NCBI RefSeq assembly: GCF_030272615.1
Contig: NC_081412.1
Coordinates: 345,966,169 to 346,030,168, forward strand
DNA: 64,000 bases
Direction: 5' to 3'
DNA from: Cryptomeria japonica
Taxonomy: Eukaryota > Streptophyta > Pinopsida > Cupressales > Cupressaceae
The translations under genes were made by a program, and so were the position numbers. The notes beneath the pieces were generated by a model. The model worked only from the letters and a program-made list of their open reading frames with translations, searched no databases and had not been told where the DNA came from. Below are positions 34,316 to 46,439 of this stretch, piece by piece (position 1 is the stretch's first letter; every line of letters starts with the position of its first letter).

Positions 34316-37229
34316 CGCACTTGTACGAAACTGGAAGTTAGTCCTAGGATAAAAATAAATACTTGTAATAAAATTCCTGACTTTCTAGAGATTTAGCTAG
34401 TTTAGAGCATGAAGTCAGGAAAATAATCCATACACTTGGTAAATTTTAGCAATTACGTTCAATGTGTGACAACACTAAGGCATGGAAGCCTTCCATAAAA
34501 ATTCATTTATACCTCTTTACGCTTAGAAAATATGCAAGCAAAGAATGCAAAGGAGTATACCGGATTGATGATGACTTAGGAAAGGTGTGAAAGGTTGTGT
34601 TTTCACACAATGAATGTCTGAAGACACCTTCCGCAGTCAACAATGGAGGTCAAAATTCTGAAGACAACCTGAAAATTCAGACTTTTAAAATATGTTGTAA
34701 TCTTCAAAATGTGCATAAAATCAATAGAAATCAGTTTTATTGATGAAAACAATCATTTTTTGGAATGTAAGTATGGCTGGTAAAAATTAGTTTTCTGAGG
34801 ACAAGTCTGAAAATCGAACACTTCAGACTTACCAGCACCTTGCAAAGTGGTTTAAATCCCTGAAAATGATGAAAAATGGCTTAGGAAATAGCCCCAAGCA
34901 AATTCGCCAAAATTGGTTAGGTGGCTGGAAATGAAATTTCTGAGGACAACCGCCTAACAATGGAGTTTCAGACCTGCAACAGCGATAAAATGGTCTAAAA
35001 AGTGCACAGAAAACTCCACAAAATGTCTCCAAATGCTAAATATTTAAGTTAGAATTGGCTGGGCAATAAAAACTTAAGTCTGAAAATTAATGGCAGCCAT
35101 TAATGGAGGTCAAAATCTGAAGCAAACCTCAAATCTGAAGCGAATCAGCAGGCTGGAAATGATGACAGCCAACAAACATGCATGAAAAATCCACCAAAAT
35201 GTGGCCTCCAAGCAAAATCGAAATTTTCCCAAGTCTAGCGCTAAAATGGAAATCTGAAAATTAATGCCAATGGTAGCTCGGATCTGCAATAATGGAGGAT
35301 GGCAATAATCTGGAAAAATCGCCCAAGTTGGGATTGAAAACCCCAAACACAAAAATTTGCCTGCCTTAGCAAAAAAATCGAAATTTTCAAAATTCTGAAA
35401 ATTGTTGTCAATGGCAGCAATCTGCAGAAATGAAGGTCTGAACAGCAAGCAACAATGGTGGAGGAAAAATCGCCCAAGGTCTCCAAACACAAATTCGCCA
35501 ACTTTCACCAAAAATTGCTAAATTTGGAAAAAATCGCCAAACTTAGCAAAATCGAAAATCTGAAACTGGTCTTTAATGGCAGCCAAGAGGAATAAATCAG
35601 CAAGCTGGAAAAAAATGGAGGAAAATAAATCCTCAATCCCACACTTCACAAAAATGCCTTGCTAAAAATATTCGCCCAACTTGAAAAAATCGCTCTCATG
35701 GAGACACCTGGCAGAAATAATAATAAAATAATGCTGAAGTTCCTCTCATATACTTGCTTTCAGCTCCAACTTTCACCACACAAGCAATGTGGGATAAAAA
35801 AACACTTGTATAAATACTTGCTTGGTGAAACCCTAACTTGCTTCTAGAAGATTCAAACATTTAATAATTATTGCAAGTTATTAAATTTGCTTTTAAATTT
35901 TAAATAATCATTTAATAATTATTTAAAAGCAATCAAAATGGGGCTTTTATTTAAAATATTCCAATTTAAATCCAAAATAAAGCCTCCAGGGGAAAATCGC
36001 TATAGGTTGGGATTAAAAAATCCCTTCAAAAATCGCTTTAGTGTCAAAATTTGCCCCATAGGGGAAATTCGACCCATGCTTGGATAAAAATCCATGCTCA
36101 AAATCATCAAAATGCACATAAATCACCCTCCAGGGGAAAATCGATAGGAGTTTGGACAAAAATCCAGACAAAATTGCACTCAATTTGCAAAAATCACCCC
36201 CCAGGGAAAATTCGATGGGTGTTTGGACAAAAATCCACACTCAAAAATCACTTAACTTGAAAAAATACCTCCCTGGTGGAAATTCGACCTCAGTCTGGAC
36301 AAAAATCCGGACTCAAAAACTCTTCATAATGTTCCCAGTGGAAAATCGATCCCTGTCTGGACAAAAATCCGAACAAAAATCTTTACAAAAATGCTCAAGG
36401 GAAAATCGATCCCTGTCTGGATAAAAATCCGGACAAAAATCCTAACTTAGTTGTCACAAAAATCCTGGTGGAAAAATAACCCAGGCATGGAATTATCCTT
36501 GCACTCCAATCCGCACTCCCAGGGGAAATTCGATGGGTGTCTGGATAAATCCTGACACTTAGCCAAATTTTAGCATTCCCAGGGGAAAATTGCTCCAGGT
36601 GTGGATAAACAGTGGGGGAAATTAGTGGTCAGTATGGATTCCAGGGGAAACCCATGTGTAGTATGGATTTTGAGTGGGGGAATGGGTTGGGTAGTCTGGA
36701 ATGTGAGGGGAAAATCACCTCTAGCATGGATTTTGACCCTTTAACCCTTGGAATATGGATTTCCCTTAGGATTTTAACATTTTAACCACTCAAAATTACT
36801 CAGCGACTTTAAATTTAACTGGACTTAGACTAATTTTCCAAAAATATGAGCGAAACGCGAGGAAAATGTTGGAATAAAGTGCGAAACCAACTTAAATATT
36901 ACCTTAGGAGCGAGAAAACAACTTCAAAAGGTTTGTGAATATCTTAGCACTTTAAAATTATTGATGCGCGTGTTTAAAAACACGTTAACGTTCAAATGCT
37001 CAAACACTTAGCAAAACTTAGGATCATTAAAAAATATCATCTTTTGCAACTTGATCCTAACACTTCAAAAACCCTAGACGGCACTAGGCATGATCAAAAC
37101 TCTGAGACTCGAGCACGGAAAACGCAAAATTGCCCACTAAGCAGCCAAAACCCTAACCTAACGATGCAGGAAGCTAGCAAAGAGGGGGTCCCCGTTAGCA
37201 ATGGGGCGATGTGTGAAAAGGTCACAACA
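34316..37229 (-). other. E3 leader
   Basis: Noncoding 2.9-kb leader between the unit start and the copy 3 ORF. On the plus strand 34600-35650 is rich in CGCCAAA and CTGAAAAT phrases repeated at irregular spacing. 35980-36730 is a clearer repeat tract (separate entry). The open frames in it (for example 35110-35511 and 36152-36424) follow the repeats and resemble no protein. Confidence 0.55.
35980..36730 (-). repeat. Degenerate ~65-bp tandem repeats in the E3 leader
   Basis: On the plus strand about ten units read CCAGGGGAAAATCGAT, then GTCTGGACAAAAATCC, then AGACAAAAATC, with variation. They start near 35988, 36057, 36130, 36200, 36270, 36335, 36395, 36465, 36518 and 36577. Most units keep a TCGA or TCGC core. 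Several frames are open through it because unit length is often a multiple of three. Confidence 0.8.
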
Positions 37230-37314
37230 CACCCCTTGGTTGCCAACTAACCAAAACAATTACACATAATTAACTAGTCGTATTTTCGTATACAATAATG
37301 CCGCCAACAAAACT

Positions 37315-38134
37315 CTCCCATTTTGCCACAATTTCACGTGTCCTCCACATAGTGCTGGAAAAGAAAGAAACATTCTCAAAGTGGGCCTTGGTATATGCTC
37401 CCACAAAGAAGAATTCATGCAGCTGAGCCATTAGAACATTTACTGTCATTCCACCCTTGTTCAGCTTCCTTGCAAACAATGTCTCAATAGCGCTGTGAAT
37501 TTCCTCCTGTACTCTCTTAATTAAGTCTCTCAAAGTTAAAGACTCCATGTTGAATCTCTCAAAGGCCTCCCTTCAAGTGCAAACGGCACAAAACCATCGC
37601 GGGAAGTCATAAACCTCGTTCTCTTGGATCACCTTCCCTTCTATCAGTGTCTGCTTTGGAACTTTCATCAAGGCTCGGAGTTGTGGAATGGTCAGGTCCA
37701 GATAAATGTGAACATCTTCCCATGCACCATCCGCTACTTCCAGCCGGTTCAAGAGGGCAACAAGTATAAAATGAGGGTTGGCCAGGTCTTCAATGAATTT
37801 TCCCACTATAGTGAGAACATCCTCCATCCATTCCTTAGAAAATTGGGCAATTTTCCTAGCCTTTTCAACAGCATCCATGGATTCTTTAAGAAGAGAGGAA
37901 GGAGGAACAAAAGATGGATCCTCTTCCCTATGTGGATGTTTGAAACTCTTAACATATTCGCACAAAGCCCTGTTTTCACTTTTCAGCCATTTGCATTTTT
38001 TCTTTCAGCGTCTGCATCTGTTCCTTCATAGCCAAGGAAATTCCTTCAAATTCATCCATCACCTGCATTGTAGAAACATGTCCCAAATCAACTTCTCTAA
38101 TTTTATAATCATCTGGCGTGATTTTGCTTCTGTT
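37315..38134 (-). pseudogene. Copy 4 middle-to-C-terminal coding segment
   Basis: After the solo LTR, the frame resumes with a region matching copy 3 (MDFQITSVALG aligned to DDYKIREVDLG). An in-frame stop lies near 37973. It is open at 37965-37573 (coiled-coil-like, with VPKQTLIEGKVIQENEVYDF matching copy 1 and 2 sequence) and again to the gypsy insertion at 37315. One or more stops separate the open parts. Confidence 0.8.
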
Positions 38135-38139
38135 CTTGT

Positions 38140-39358
38140 TGCATCACGTCAAAATGGTTAGTCAAGATTAGTCAAATAGCATAAAACTAAAACCATTTTA
38201 GTGTATACCAAGAAAGATTGAGATAAAGCATAATGAGACATGAACAAAATGGACAAACTCCTTCATGACGCTCCCATTGCCATGAATCTTCCTTGTCCTC
38301 CTCGTCTTCACGAACCGCGTTGCTCCGCTGTTGACGAATGTGGGAGAGATAGATGGGGGTGAATGTGGAATGCTCTCAAACTAGCATAACAACATAGTGT
38401 AGATGAGTGGGTTATGGATGTGGTTATGGATATGGATTATGGATGTGGATATGGATCAAAAAGGGCATTATGATAGTGCTATGATAAGTGGATATGCATC
38501 CAAAAGGGCAGCATAAGTCTATGATGAAAACTAGATGATTTGATAAGAGGGAAGGGTTCAATTTATAGATTTTGGGGCTTAGGAATGGATGGTTAAGATC
38601 AAAAGTGGGATGAAGGGCTCAGATAGAAAGGGAGTGTGGTCCCATATTTGAAGGCCTAGCCTTATGACAAGTGTCACAAGGAGAAGAGGGGTGCAAGGGT
38701 AAGTGTGCTCACACGTGTGAACACATCTTGGGAAGAACAATTGTCCTAGAGGAAAGGGGAAGGTGTGCTCACACATGTGTGAGCAACCTTGGGAAGTCCA
38801 AGAAGTTGACAAGTGGAACATATGTAGAAAGGAGTAAGGACTAGGAAAAGGGGGGATATGACATACGGGATGAAAGAGGAAAGCGTAGGGTGGCTCTATG
38901 GGGAAGAGCAATTCTCACACGTGTGAGCATCCCTTGGTCAAAGATGATGTGGATGGGTGAGATGACTTGGGTAGATGTGTAGTAATTAAATATTGAATAA
39001 ATACAAATAGAGATTAGGCTTAGGGTTAATTAGTTTAATGGGGGGATTAGAAGATAGGTTTGTAGGAATCACCGAATTAGCTTAATTAATTATGAATTGA
39101 TTTAGCTAATTAGGATTAGGAATAAAATTGGAATATTCTCTAAAGGTAAGTTTGATTTATTGAAATAAATCAAACTTTGGGATAAATGAGACATCTACAA
39201 TTAATTAATAAATTAATTATATATGTGGAAAGGGAAAATCAATTAAATGTAATTTAATTAATTTAGGGGAATAATAGGATAAAATGATTAATTAAATTAA
39301 TCAAGGGATAAAGGGATAATTAATTAAATATTAATTTAATCAATTTTACATGTCTACA
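38140..39358 (-). mobile_element. Solo LTR S1 inserted in copy 4, TSD CTTGT
   Basis: On the minus strand it starts TGTAGACATG at 39358 and ends ACGTGATGCA at 38140. Perfect duplications CTTGT (plus) are at 38135-38139 and 39359-39363. TATAAAT is at 38567-38561. It has no ORF; the first 350 bp are very rich in TTAATTAA-type phrases. The copy 4 reading frame resumes across it when it and one TSD are removed. Confidence 0.88.
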
Positions 39359-39363
39359 CTTGT

Positions 39364-41319
39364 CCACTGCAAGCTCAGCTATATGCAAAGTCCTAGATCC
39401 AGACTCATCCCTTGTGACCTTGGAAAACTTCCAGGCAGCCTTCTTTTCTGCTGGTCTATCCATTCTTTTCAGAAGTTCTTCCAACTCCTTAGTTGGATCC
39501 ACTTGTTTTTTCTGGTTCTCTTCTAAATCTATCTCTCAACCAATCTGGAGCAGTTTGTCGACTGATCCTGAATTTCCATATGTATCTGCTCCTGTGAAGC
39601 TTCCTCCATTTCTTCAAGGATTGTTTCTACGAAACTAACTTGTCGTGACTCTTCTAGATGGGAGGGAAGTTCTTGCCTTTGACGTCCTGGCTGAGTTGCC
39701 ATGTGTGCAGTGCTAACGCTAAGAACATCCTATGCAAGTGTGCTATCGGGAAAATCGCCCTATGGTGGATTTAGTGGATTTTCTTGTGTGAACATTCCCA
39801 CCTCCCACACGCTGGAAGAACTGGCTGGGGATTGAGCTTCTTCCACCCTTGCTCTTTTCAGTTGTGGTTCTTCCTGGTGGACCTCCTGCTAAGCAGCTGG
39901 CTAGATTTCTGGTTGGACATTTCGTTGGGCTTCCTTCCTTTTCCTTGTCCTGGGCTTCTTTGGAGCACTCTTTCCTTCACTAGGTCCAGCCTTTCCCTAC
40001 TGAATTTCTCCTTCCTCAGCTTGGGCTTGTGACAATCCTTTTGTGGCCTCACTATGGGAATCCAAATTTCCCATTAACTTGTAGCTCAGGTGAACATTCC
40101 TTTCCTTCAGTGTCCTAACATGCCGATCGATCCAATGCCTAGTGAACTTCAGAACTGGTCTGGCTAAAATGTCTAGATCATCAAGTTCGGGCACAATTCC
40201 ACATAATCACCCAGGACAATTGGGAACTCAATGGATAATTTCTTTTTCTGAATCTAAATTTGGTCATATGCTATCAATTGTCTGATAAGCTCCAACAAGA
40301 CCAGTTTGTCTGATCGATATCTTGGCAATTTATGTGGTTAGGAGGAGAATCCATGTGTCCTAATATAAGTAAACTTAAGAAACCGCAGGAACACGGCCAC
40401 AAACTTCTGCACCAGTGCCCTGGCTTCTGGAAACACTCTCGTATGAAGCTCATTTTGCATCAACCTGGTCAAGTACATAGTGAAAGTGTCGTTCACCAAT
40501 TTGAATGAACTTGTGTTGGATAGGTGCAGCTGTGGATAACATTCGTGAACTTTCAACTGTGTTGGTCCACATCCCATGGGCCCATTTCCTGGCAAGCCAT
40601 CAAAGCCACCCATCCTTGTGAGTGAATAAATCATGTATGAGCTCATATAAAAGGATTGGGTCCTCTTTTCCTTTAGATTTTTCAGCTGCTCGTGCACATA
40701 ATGGCTAATCAGTCTAGCCCAATCCACTATTTCGTTGGAATTCACGACCTCACCAACATAGAAGAACATCCATGTCTCAAAATTGATGCCATGTGGGCAC
40801 CCCATAATCCTACTTAACATCGTCAACAAGTCCACATACTCTTGCTTGAAATAAAAAATAGTGAGTTGCTTGGGCATCTTGGAGTGAGGCCTTGGTTTTT
40901 GCATCCAATTCTTGTTGATTACTCTAGCACATCTGTCAGGACCTGCATCATATACTACTTCAGCTCTTTCCTTAGTCTTGTAGGTCATGGAATGATGTGT
41001 TGGGATTCCAAAGGTTTCCCCACTTGCTTCTGGAGTTAGATTGCCCAAAAGCTTTCCACATTGTTATAATAGTTCTTCTCTCTAGGTTGTAGTGTTTTGC
41101 GCATTCAAAGATCAACTCTAAACATTGGATAGATGGAGGGAAACTTGCTGCTGCAACAATTCCACTTTTAACAATCTTGGCAGCGATAGTTGATGGATTA
41201 TGTCCGACTATTCCAAACATCCTAATCCAAAAAGTAGCCAAATTGAAAGTTCCTAGATTTGTGTCACTGATTTCCTTCCGTTTGGACACAATTTTAGACT
41301 CCGGAAGGAATCCCTTCAT
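39364..41319 (-). pseudogene. Copy 4 of the E-unit protein family, N-terminal and middle part
   Basis: Begins at or upstream of 41319 (MKGFLPESKIVSKRKEISDTN aligns with copy 3 residues about 14-36). It is open to 40972, then shifts frame and is open from 41048 to 40338 (WMFFYVGEVV, CYPQLHLS, LRFLKFTYIRTHGF), then broken, and open in part from 40194 to 39320. The linker is Lys-rich, as in the other copies. Sequence is more distant from copy 3 than copies 1 and 2 are from each other. Pseudogene. Confidence 0.8.
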
Positions 41320-43652
41320 CTCATTTTTAATCTGGCCTGCCTAGAAATAGCCACTGCTTTGCTTGATTCTACCATTTCTCCACGATCAAAACTTTTGAAA
41401 AGGAACAAGAAATTCTTCAAGTCTGACTTTGCTACTTCTCTCCAACTTTAGCTATCTCCAAATTCGCACGTGAGAAATGAATTGTGTTTGCATGTTTAAA
41501 TAGAATTCTCTCACCAACTTGCTAAGTTGGCAAAAGAATAACTTTGGTAGTTGTTTTAATGATGAGTCATACTTTCCTCTTCAACATGCCATGCAAACTG
41601 GACCCGCCATCGACATTGAGTTTCAAAATGGAACTTTCCAAAAGTGCCTTGAGTTATGCATCATAACTTGGAATATTCTTTCTTTTTGTGTCGCCAACTC
41701 ACCAACTTTCCATTTTGAATTTTGGAGGGATGTTTAAAAGATTTACTTGAGATTTTGACCATCCACCTACTTGGCGAGAAACCCTAGGAGAGAGAAAATT
41801 TGATTCAGGAACAATATTCTTTGAAGTTTTGAATTTTCCTTGCCTTGGAGGAGATTTCCCATTGATTTTCAACATCTCCTGTTTTTCAGGGATTTCTCAA
41901 AATTAGGGTTTCAAGGTCCAGGAGAGAGAATTCTCTCATGAATCCAAATTTATCATCATTTTGAAATTTGGATGAATTTTGATGCCCGGAAACTGATTTT
42001 TCAAAAATTTTCCTAGGGGAAATTTCTTTTCCAGTTCATCCTTGACTCCTTCCTTGCCTTGGAATCTTTTATCTTTAATTCACCCCGAGCATGGAATTCA
42101 TGTTGTGAAGGAATTCTCCTTTGGAAGGAAATTTCTCACCTTTCTTGATTCAGCGCCCTGATGCACACTTGGGTGCTAGATTGCTACTATGGAGGAATTC
42201 TTCTTGTCTTGACCTTTTCCATGGCCCCTTTCACCCGACGCTCCACACTAGCCTTGGGCGCTACTTTGGCCTAATGGAGGAATATTGTCTTTGCCAACTT
42301 TCCTTGGCATCTTCATTCTAGCGCTCCTTGCTTGACTTGGGCGCCATTTTGGCACTATGGGGGAATTCTCAAATTTCTAGCTTTTGCATGACCCCCTCCT
42401 TCCAGCGCCCTCAACTACATTTTGGCCCTATGGTGAAATTTTCAAATCCTTTGTTTCTTCCTTGTCACCCTCCATTTGGCGCCCTTGCACAAACTTGTGC
42501 ACTATTTGGCCCTCATGGAGGAATTTTGTGCCTTAGACTATTTTCCCTGCCCACCTTCATTTAGCACCCCATAACCACCGTGGGCACCAAAGCACTGCAG
42601 TGGAGGATTTTTTCAATTTTTCCAGTTTTCCATGACCTCATCTTAGCGCTCTCAATCTTGCTTGGGTGCCCAAACACTGTGAGCAAGGAATTTTGGGGGG
42701 TGGAGGAAATTCCTCCATCAACCCATTTTAGCACCCTACCTTTGACTTGGGCACCAAAACACTATGGTGATGGAATTTTTTAACTTTGCCAACTTTCCTT
42801 GGCATCCTCATTTTAGCATCCAACTCCAGACTAGAGCGCCAAATCGATCATGCCAGGGTATTTTGGATTTTCTTGACCATACTTGCACACTCTTGCCTTG
42901 GCAAGGATTCTTGCTTGGTTTTTTATCCATACTTAGTCAATTTTCGACCATTTTCCAGATTCAAGATGCCACACATGGAACTGAAGTAATTTTGTGCCAG
43001 ACTTAGAAGATTTTCCATGCTTTCCACTTCTGGAAGGGGAGTCCACACTTAGCAATTTTTTGATTAGTTAGCTTGCTTTTTCACAATTTCTGGATTTAGA
43101 AATGTTCAAGAATGCTCAGTCTTCAATGTCAACACTTGTGCCTATGGTGAACCTGCCGAAAATTGACTTACTATAAATAGTAAGTACTTCAAAATGTTAA
43201 GATTAGGCCAAAACAAGACGCTGAGACACTAAAAATAGTAAGTTTGATTTTTGGCAAAATTAGACCAATCCGAGAGGTAGTGAAATCCCTAAAAAGGGGA
43301 ACTTTCTAAAAATAGAAAGTTGCTCAGAATTCGCTCAAATTTCACGTGTGGGTTCCTTAAAGGGTCCTGAGTCCAATGCAATGCTCAGTTTATCCAAAAC
43401 CCTAAAGGAAAGGCCTCAAATCCAGGTCTGAAAGACAAAACCCTAAAACGGACAAAACAGGCTCCAGACTTAGCCAAATTTGCTCAAACGAGCTGCAGAC
43501 TTGATCAACTTGACCCCCAAACATTTTCAAACTGAGGAGACCGAGGAGACTATCGTGAAAAGACCCAACAAACAAAAGCCAAAAGACCGAGAGGGCCTAA
43601 AATGTAGGGGGTCCCCATTTGGAATGGGGTGATGTGTGATTAGGTCACAACT
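41320..43652 (-). other. E4 leader with repeat tract and palindromes
   Basis: Noncoding 2.3-kb leader. At 42110-42880 (plus strand) about nine units of roughly 80-100 bp carry AGCGCCCT, CTTGGGCGCC, ACTATGGTGGAGGAATTTT and CCTTGGCATC. Near the unit start are the palindromes at 43166-43185 and 43301-43320 and the GGGGACCCCC motif (43617-43608). Open frames at 42121-43006 are repeat by-products. Confidence 0.6.
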
Positions 43653-43657
43653 GGTCC

Positions 43658-46033
43658 AAAAGTTGCATACCCAACATGTGGGTAGAGAGTGCAATGTGCA
43701 GTGCTTAATATAGAGTCAAATGGAGAAACCTAGTGTGGAAGATAACAAACAATGAAGGGCATTGTTAAGTAGGCATAAAGGTTGCAGTTCATAAGCATGA
43801 TAAACAAGACAGACATCATAAGAGTTATGATCATTCAAGAAAAGTGTAAGGAATTTGTCATAGACGTGGAAATAATTTCGAGTGACAATGGTGGTAACAA
43901 GATAGAAGGAACAGTTGTGACTAGCCAAGTGACATATCACTAGCCCAAATGAAATATGACAAAGGATTGGGTTTGCCAAACAAAAGGAGATTAAATGTCA
44001 TGCAACATCATGACAGCCCTTTGATAAGTCTAGGGCACAAGTGTAATGGTTGAAATCATCTTGGTAATGTGTAAAGAGACCTCTTGGAGTGAGTACACTA
44101 TGACATAGATGGATATAGGGTAGGTAATGTATAGTGTCTGTTGACAAAGAATAATAAGATATGACAACCATCTGCAAAATAAAGAGGGCTGTATGCCTTA
44201 ATATATGCATCAATGACATGGCAGAGTGGATGAAGAAAGAGGAACTTCATGATAGAGTGTAGAGGTTTAAATCAAAATGTATGCATGATCAGCCTAATAG
44301 GAGGAAACTGAATCATACAAAAGCAAAACATACTGTCATAATAAGAACAAGCATAGTACAGTCACAATGTTCCAAAGTGGCAAGGTAATGGCAAAGTTAA
44401 CAAGTGATAGATATGTCAAAGAGATATAATGGTCCTGGGGTTAATGCTCAGTTGGCACATGAATTTTAAAGCCTATGACAGAGGTAAATGTATAGAATGA
44501 CAATTTTACACATGAGCTCATACTGCAAGGACAATAATACAAGATACATCAGTTATTGCAGTGAATAAAGATCATTACAACAATCTAAAATTGTTCGAAC
44601 AATTTTATTGTTCGAACAATCCAAATGTTTGGTCTATATGGAAAACTTCAAGAACATAGTAGCAGACTTGTCTCAAAGGCAGTTCTAAGTATGAAAGGCA
44701 GAGTTGAAAGATAACATGACAGTCCATAGAACGGGATAGAGAAAGGCCAACCCTACATGGAAGGGTATTGAGAAGTGACAGTCCTATGACTCAGACAAGA
44801 AGCACAAATCAGTAATAGGAGAGCACACCTCTTCCTCAATAGTCATAAGAAAATCACCTATTAATAAATATTATACCAATTTGATGAAAAATTAGTTATA
44901 GAAAAAAATATAGCAATTTGTAAAAGAGGGTTATGAGAAAATCCAAAGGGACTTCATAAGCAAATGTTTGAAGCATATTGGAGCAAGTTTATGACACATT
45001 TATGAGCATATGGGAGCAGCAAGATGGGGTTAGGCCCACCTTTTGGCTCTAAATGGCTTATGAGCAGCAAGATGGGGTTAGGCCCACTATCTTGCTCTAA
45101 ATGGCTTATGAGCAGCAAGATGGGGTTAGGCCAACTTTTTGGCTCTAAATGGCTTATGAGCAACAAGATGGGATCGGGCCCTCTTTTTGGCTCTAAGTGG
45201 CTTATGAATGGCAAGGTGGGGATAGGCTCCCTTCCTGGCTCATGGGAGCAAAAGGGTGGGGTTAGGCCCCCATCCTGGCTCATGGGAGTAGTAAAGCGGG
45301 GTTAGGCCCCCCTCCTGGCTCATGGCAGTAGTAAGGCAAGGTTAGGCCCCCTTCCTAGCTCCTAACAAACCCTTTGATGCACTTACTTTTTGCACTTTCA
45401 AATACTTCTCTCTTTCTTCTTTCCTGCAGGGTAAAAAAAAATCAATGGATGCATTCTAGTCAATAAGAAGGGATCTAACAATACATGTATTTGCGTGTAT
45501 GCTCCATGTCTGCATATATTCATGTGTATGCCCCGTGTTTGGTTCATACCTGATGTGTTTCCACTATGTCTACCCCAATGATTACTGTAAACACATTCCT
45601 ATTATCATGAGAGATCTACTTTTGGTAGATCTAGAATATGAGAATAACTAGGAGAGAACCATAAGATATGAAGTTATTTAGAAAAGAACAATTTAAGGTC
45701 ATAGATGGTGTCATGCTTCTAATCCTCATCTTAATATGCTGAAAGACTCACCCTCGCTTTGACTTGCAAAAAAATCCAATGTGCAAACATATGGCCAACC
45801 AAATCAGTTTCTGCAAATACAAGATGCCCTTGGTCCTTCTATTTGGAAGATGAGAGAAAACGTGTCTTAAATTATAACTTGCCTAAGTCACATTCAAATT
45901 AAAGGAGAAAATATATGCCTTAAATTGAATCCTATGATAATATCAGAATAAGCATAGAGAATGTGGACTATGAATTAGACTCCATGATCATTCAACTATT
46001 GCTTGAGGACAAGCAATTTTGAGAAGGGCGGAC
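43658..46033 (+). other. 3' internal region of L1, noncoding
   Basis: After about 20 codons continuing the gag-like frame, no coding region is seen. It holds the 48-bp tandem repeat (45016-45359) and ends in a GAGGACAAGCAA phrase and purine-rich tract before the 3' LTR. No pol motif found in any frame. Confidence 0.6.
45016..45359 (+). repeat. 48-bp tandem repeat (about 7 copies)
   Basis: Units of GCAGCAAGATGGGGTTAGGC, followed by CCACCTTTTGGCTCTAAATGG and CTTATGA, start at 45016, 45064, 45112 and about 45160. From about 45207 they change to a shorter variant with TCCTGGCTCATGGGAG. Both strands have open frames through it because 48 is a multiple of three. Confidence 0.9.
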
Positions 46034-46439
46034 TGTCATGCCCCTAAACCAGATCGCAACCACTATTTATAACAAACCGAGGGATTAACAACAAAAAGGG
46101 ACGACTCAACAAATAAAAATGAATAAAGTCGAACTAGTCTATATTAAGGACGGCCCCCTTGTTATGTCACCCCTCTTGGGGAATGATGAAATAAAAATAC
46201 AATTAAATAAACTAAACTTGTCTTGGGCCAACCTCATAAAGATGAGCGCCCACTTTGGTGAAGGGAAATAAAAAAAATAAGATGCTATCTTGGCTGACAC
46301 AGCTGTAGGAGGGGTTGCATCCATTGGATTAAGAAGTGCATTTACATGTATATGAGAGAGATCATTTGGAGTTTATTTGGGGAGGCAATGCATGGAATAC
46401 TACTCAAATGCATAACAGAATTAGAAGAGTAGCAATGAC

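Larger units (their letters stand above)
30073..37229 (-). mobile_element. E3: complete 7.16-kb ORF-bearing LTR-like unit, TSD CACCC
   Basis: On the minus strand it starts TGTTGTGACC at 37229 and ends ACATATCAACA at 30073. Perfect duplications CACCC (plus strand) lie at 30068-30072 and 37230-37234. It sits inside the 262-bp gypsy 5' LTR; removing it restores that LTR. Order on the minus strand: GGGGACCCCC about 35 bp in, a leader with a ~65-bp repeat tract (36730-35980), the copy 3 ORF (34315-31031), TATATA (30895-30888), then about 820 bp to the end. No primer site, gag or pol of its own. Best bounded member with copy 3. Confidence 0.88.
28728..37309 (-). mobile_element. Ty3/gypsy element, truncated, inserted in copy 4 ORF, TSD AGTTT
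   Basis: On the minus strand it starts TGTTGGCGGC at 37309 and ends GCAAACA at 28728, flanked by AAACT (plus strand) at 37310-37314 and 28723-28727. The 5' LTR (37309-29886) is 262 bp after removing E3 and its TSD; it has TTTATATACTTC as TATA-like sequence and ends GGGCAAACA. A PBS follows, then gag. pol and nearly all of the 3' LTR are gone: gag is fused to the last bases AGCAAACA. TSDs are intact, so the deletion came after integration or the integrated cDNA was already defective. Confidence 0.8.
27366..43652 (-). mobile_element. E4: ORF-bearing LTR-like unit, split by two later insertions, TSD GGTCT/GGTCC
   Basis: Read on the minus strand it starts at 43652 with AGTTGTGACC (first base mutated from T; E3 has TGTTGTGACC) and ends ACACGTCAACA at 27366. 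TSDs are GGTCT (27361-27365) and GGTCC (43653-43657), one transition apart. Subtracting the solo LTR (38140-39358), the gypsy element (28728-37309) and their TSDs leaves 6,476 bp. Order on the minus strand: palindromes at 43301-43320 and 43166-43185, a repeat tract at 42900-42100, the copy 4 ORF, a TATA box TATAAAG (28166-28160), then about 800 bp to the end. E3 has the same architecture. Confidence 0.85.

Noticed and set aside
35110-36424. ORFs in the E3 leader
   Set aside because: They track the degenerate ~65-bp repeats and CGCC/AAAATC phrases; composition is not coding-like.
27366-43652. CRISPR array or prokaryotic origin for the short repeats
   Set aside because: Repeats are degenerate tandem units without unique equal-length spacers, and the surroundings are plant retroelements.
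44954-45305. ORFs on both strands at 44954-45305
   Set aside because: By-products of a 48-bp tandem repeat.
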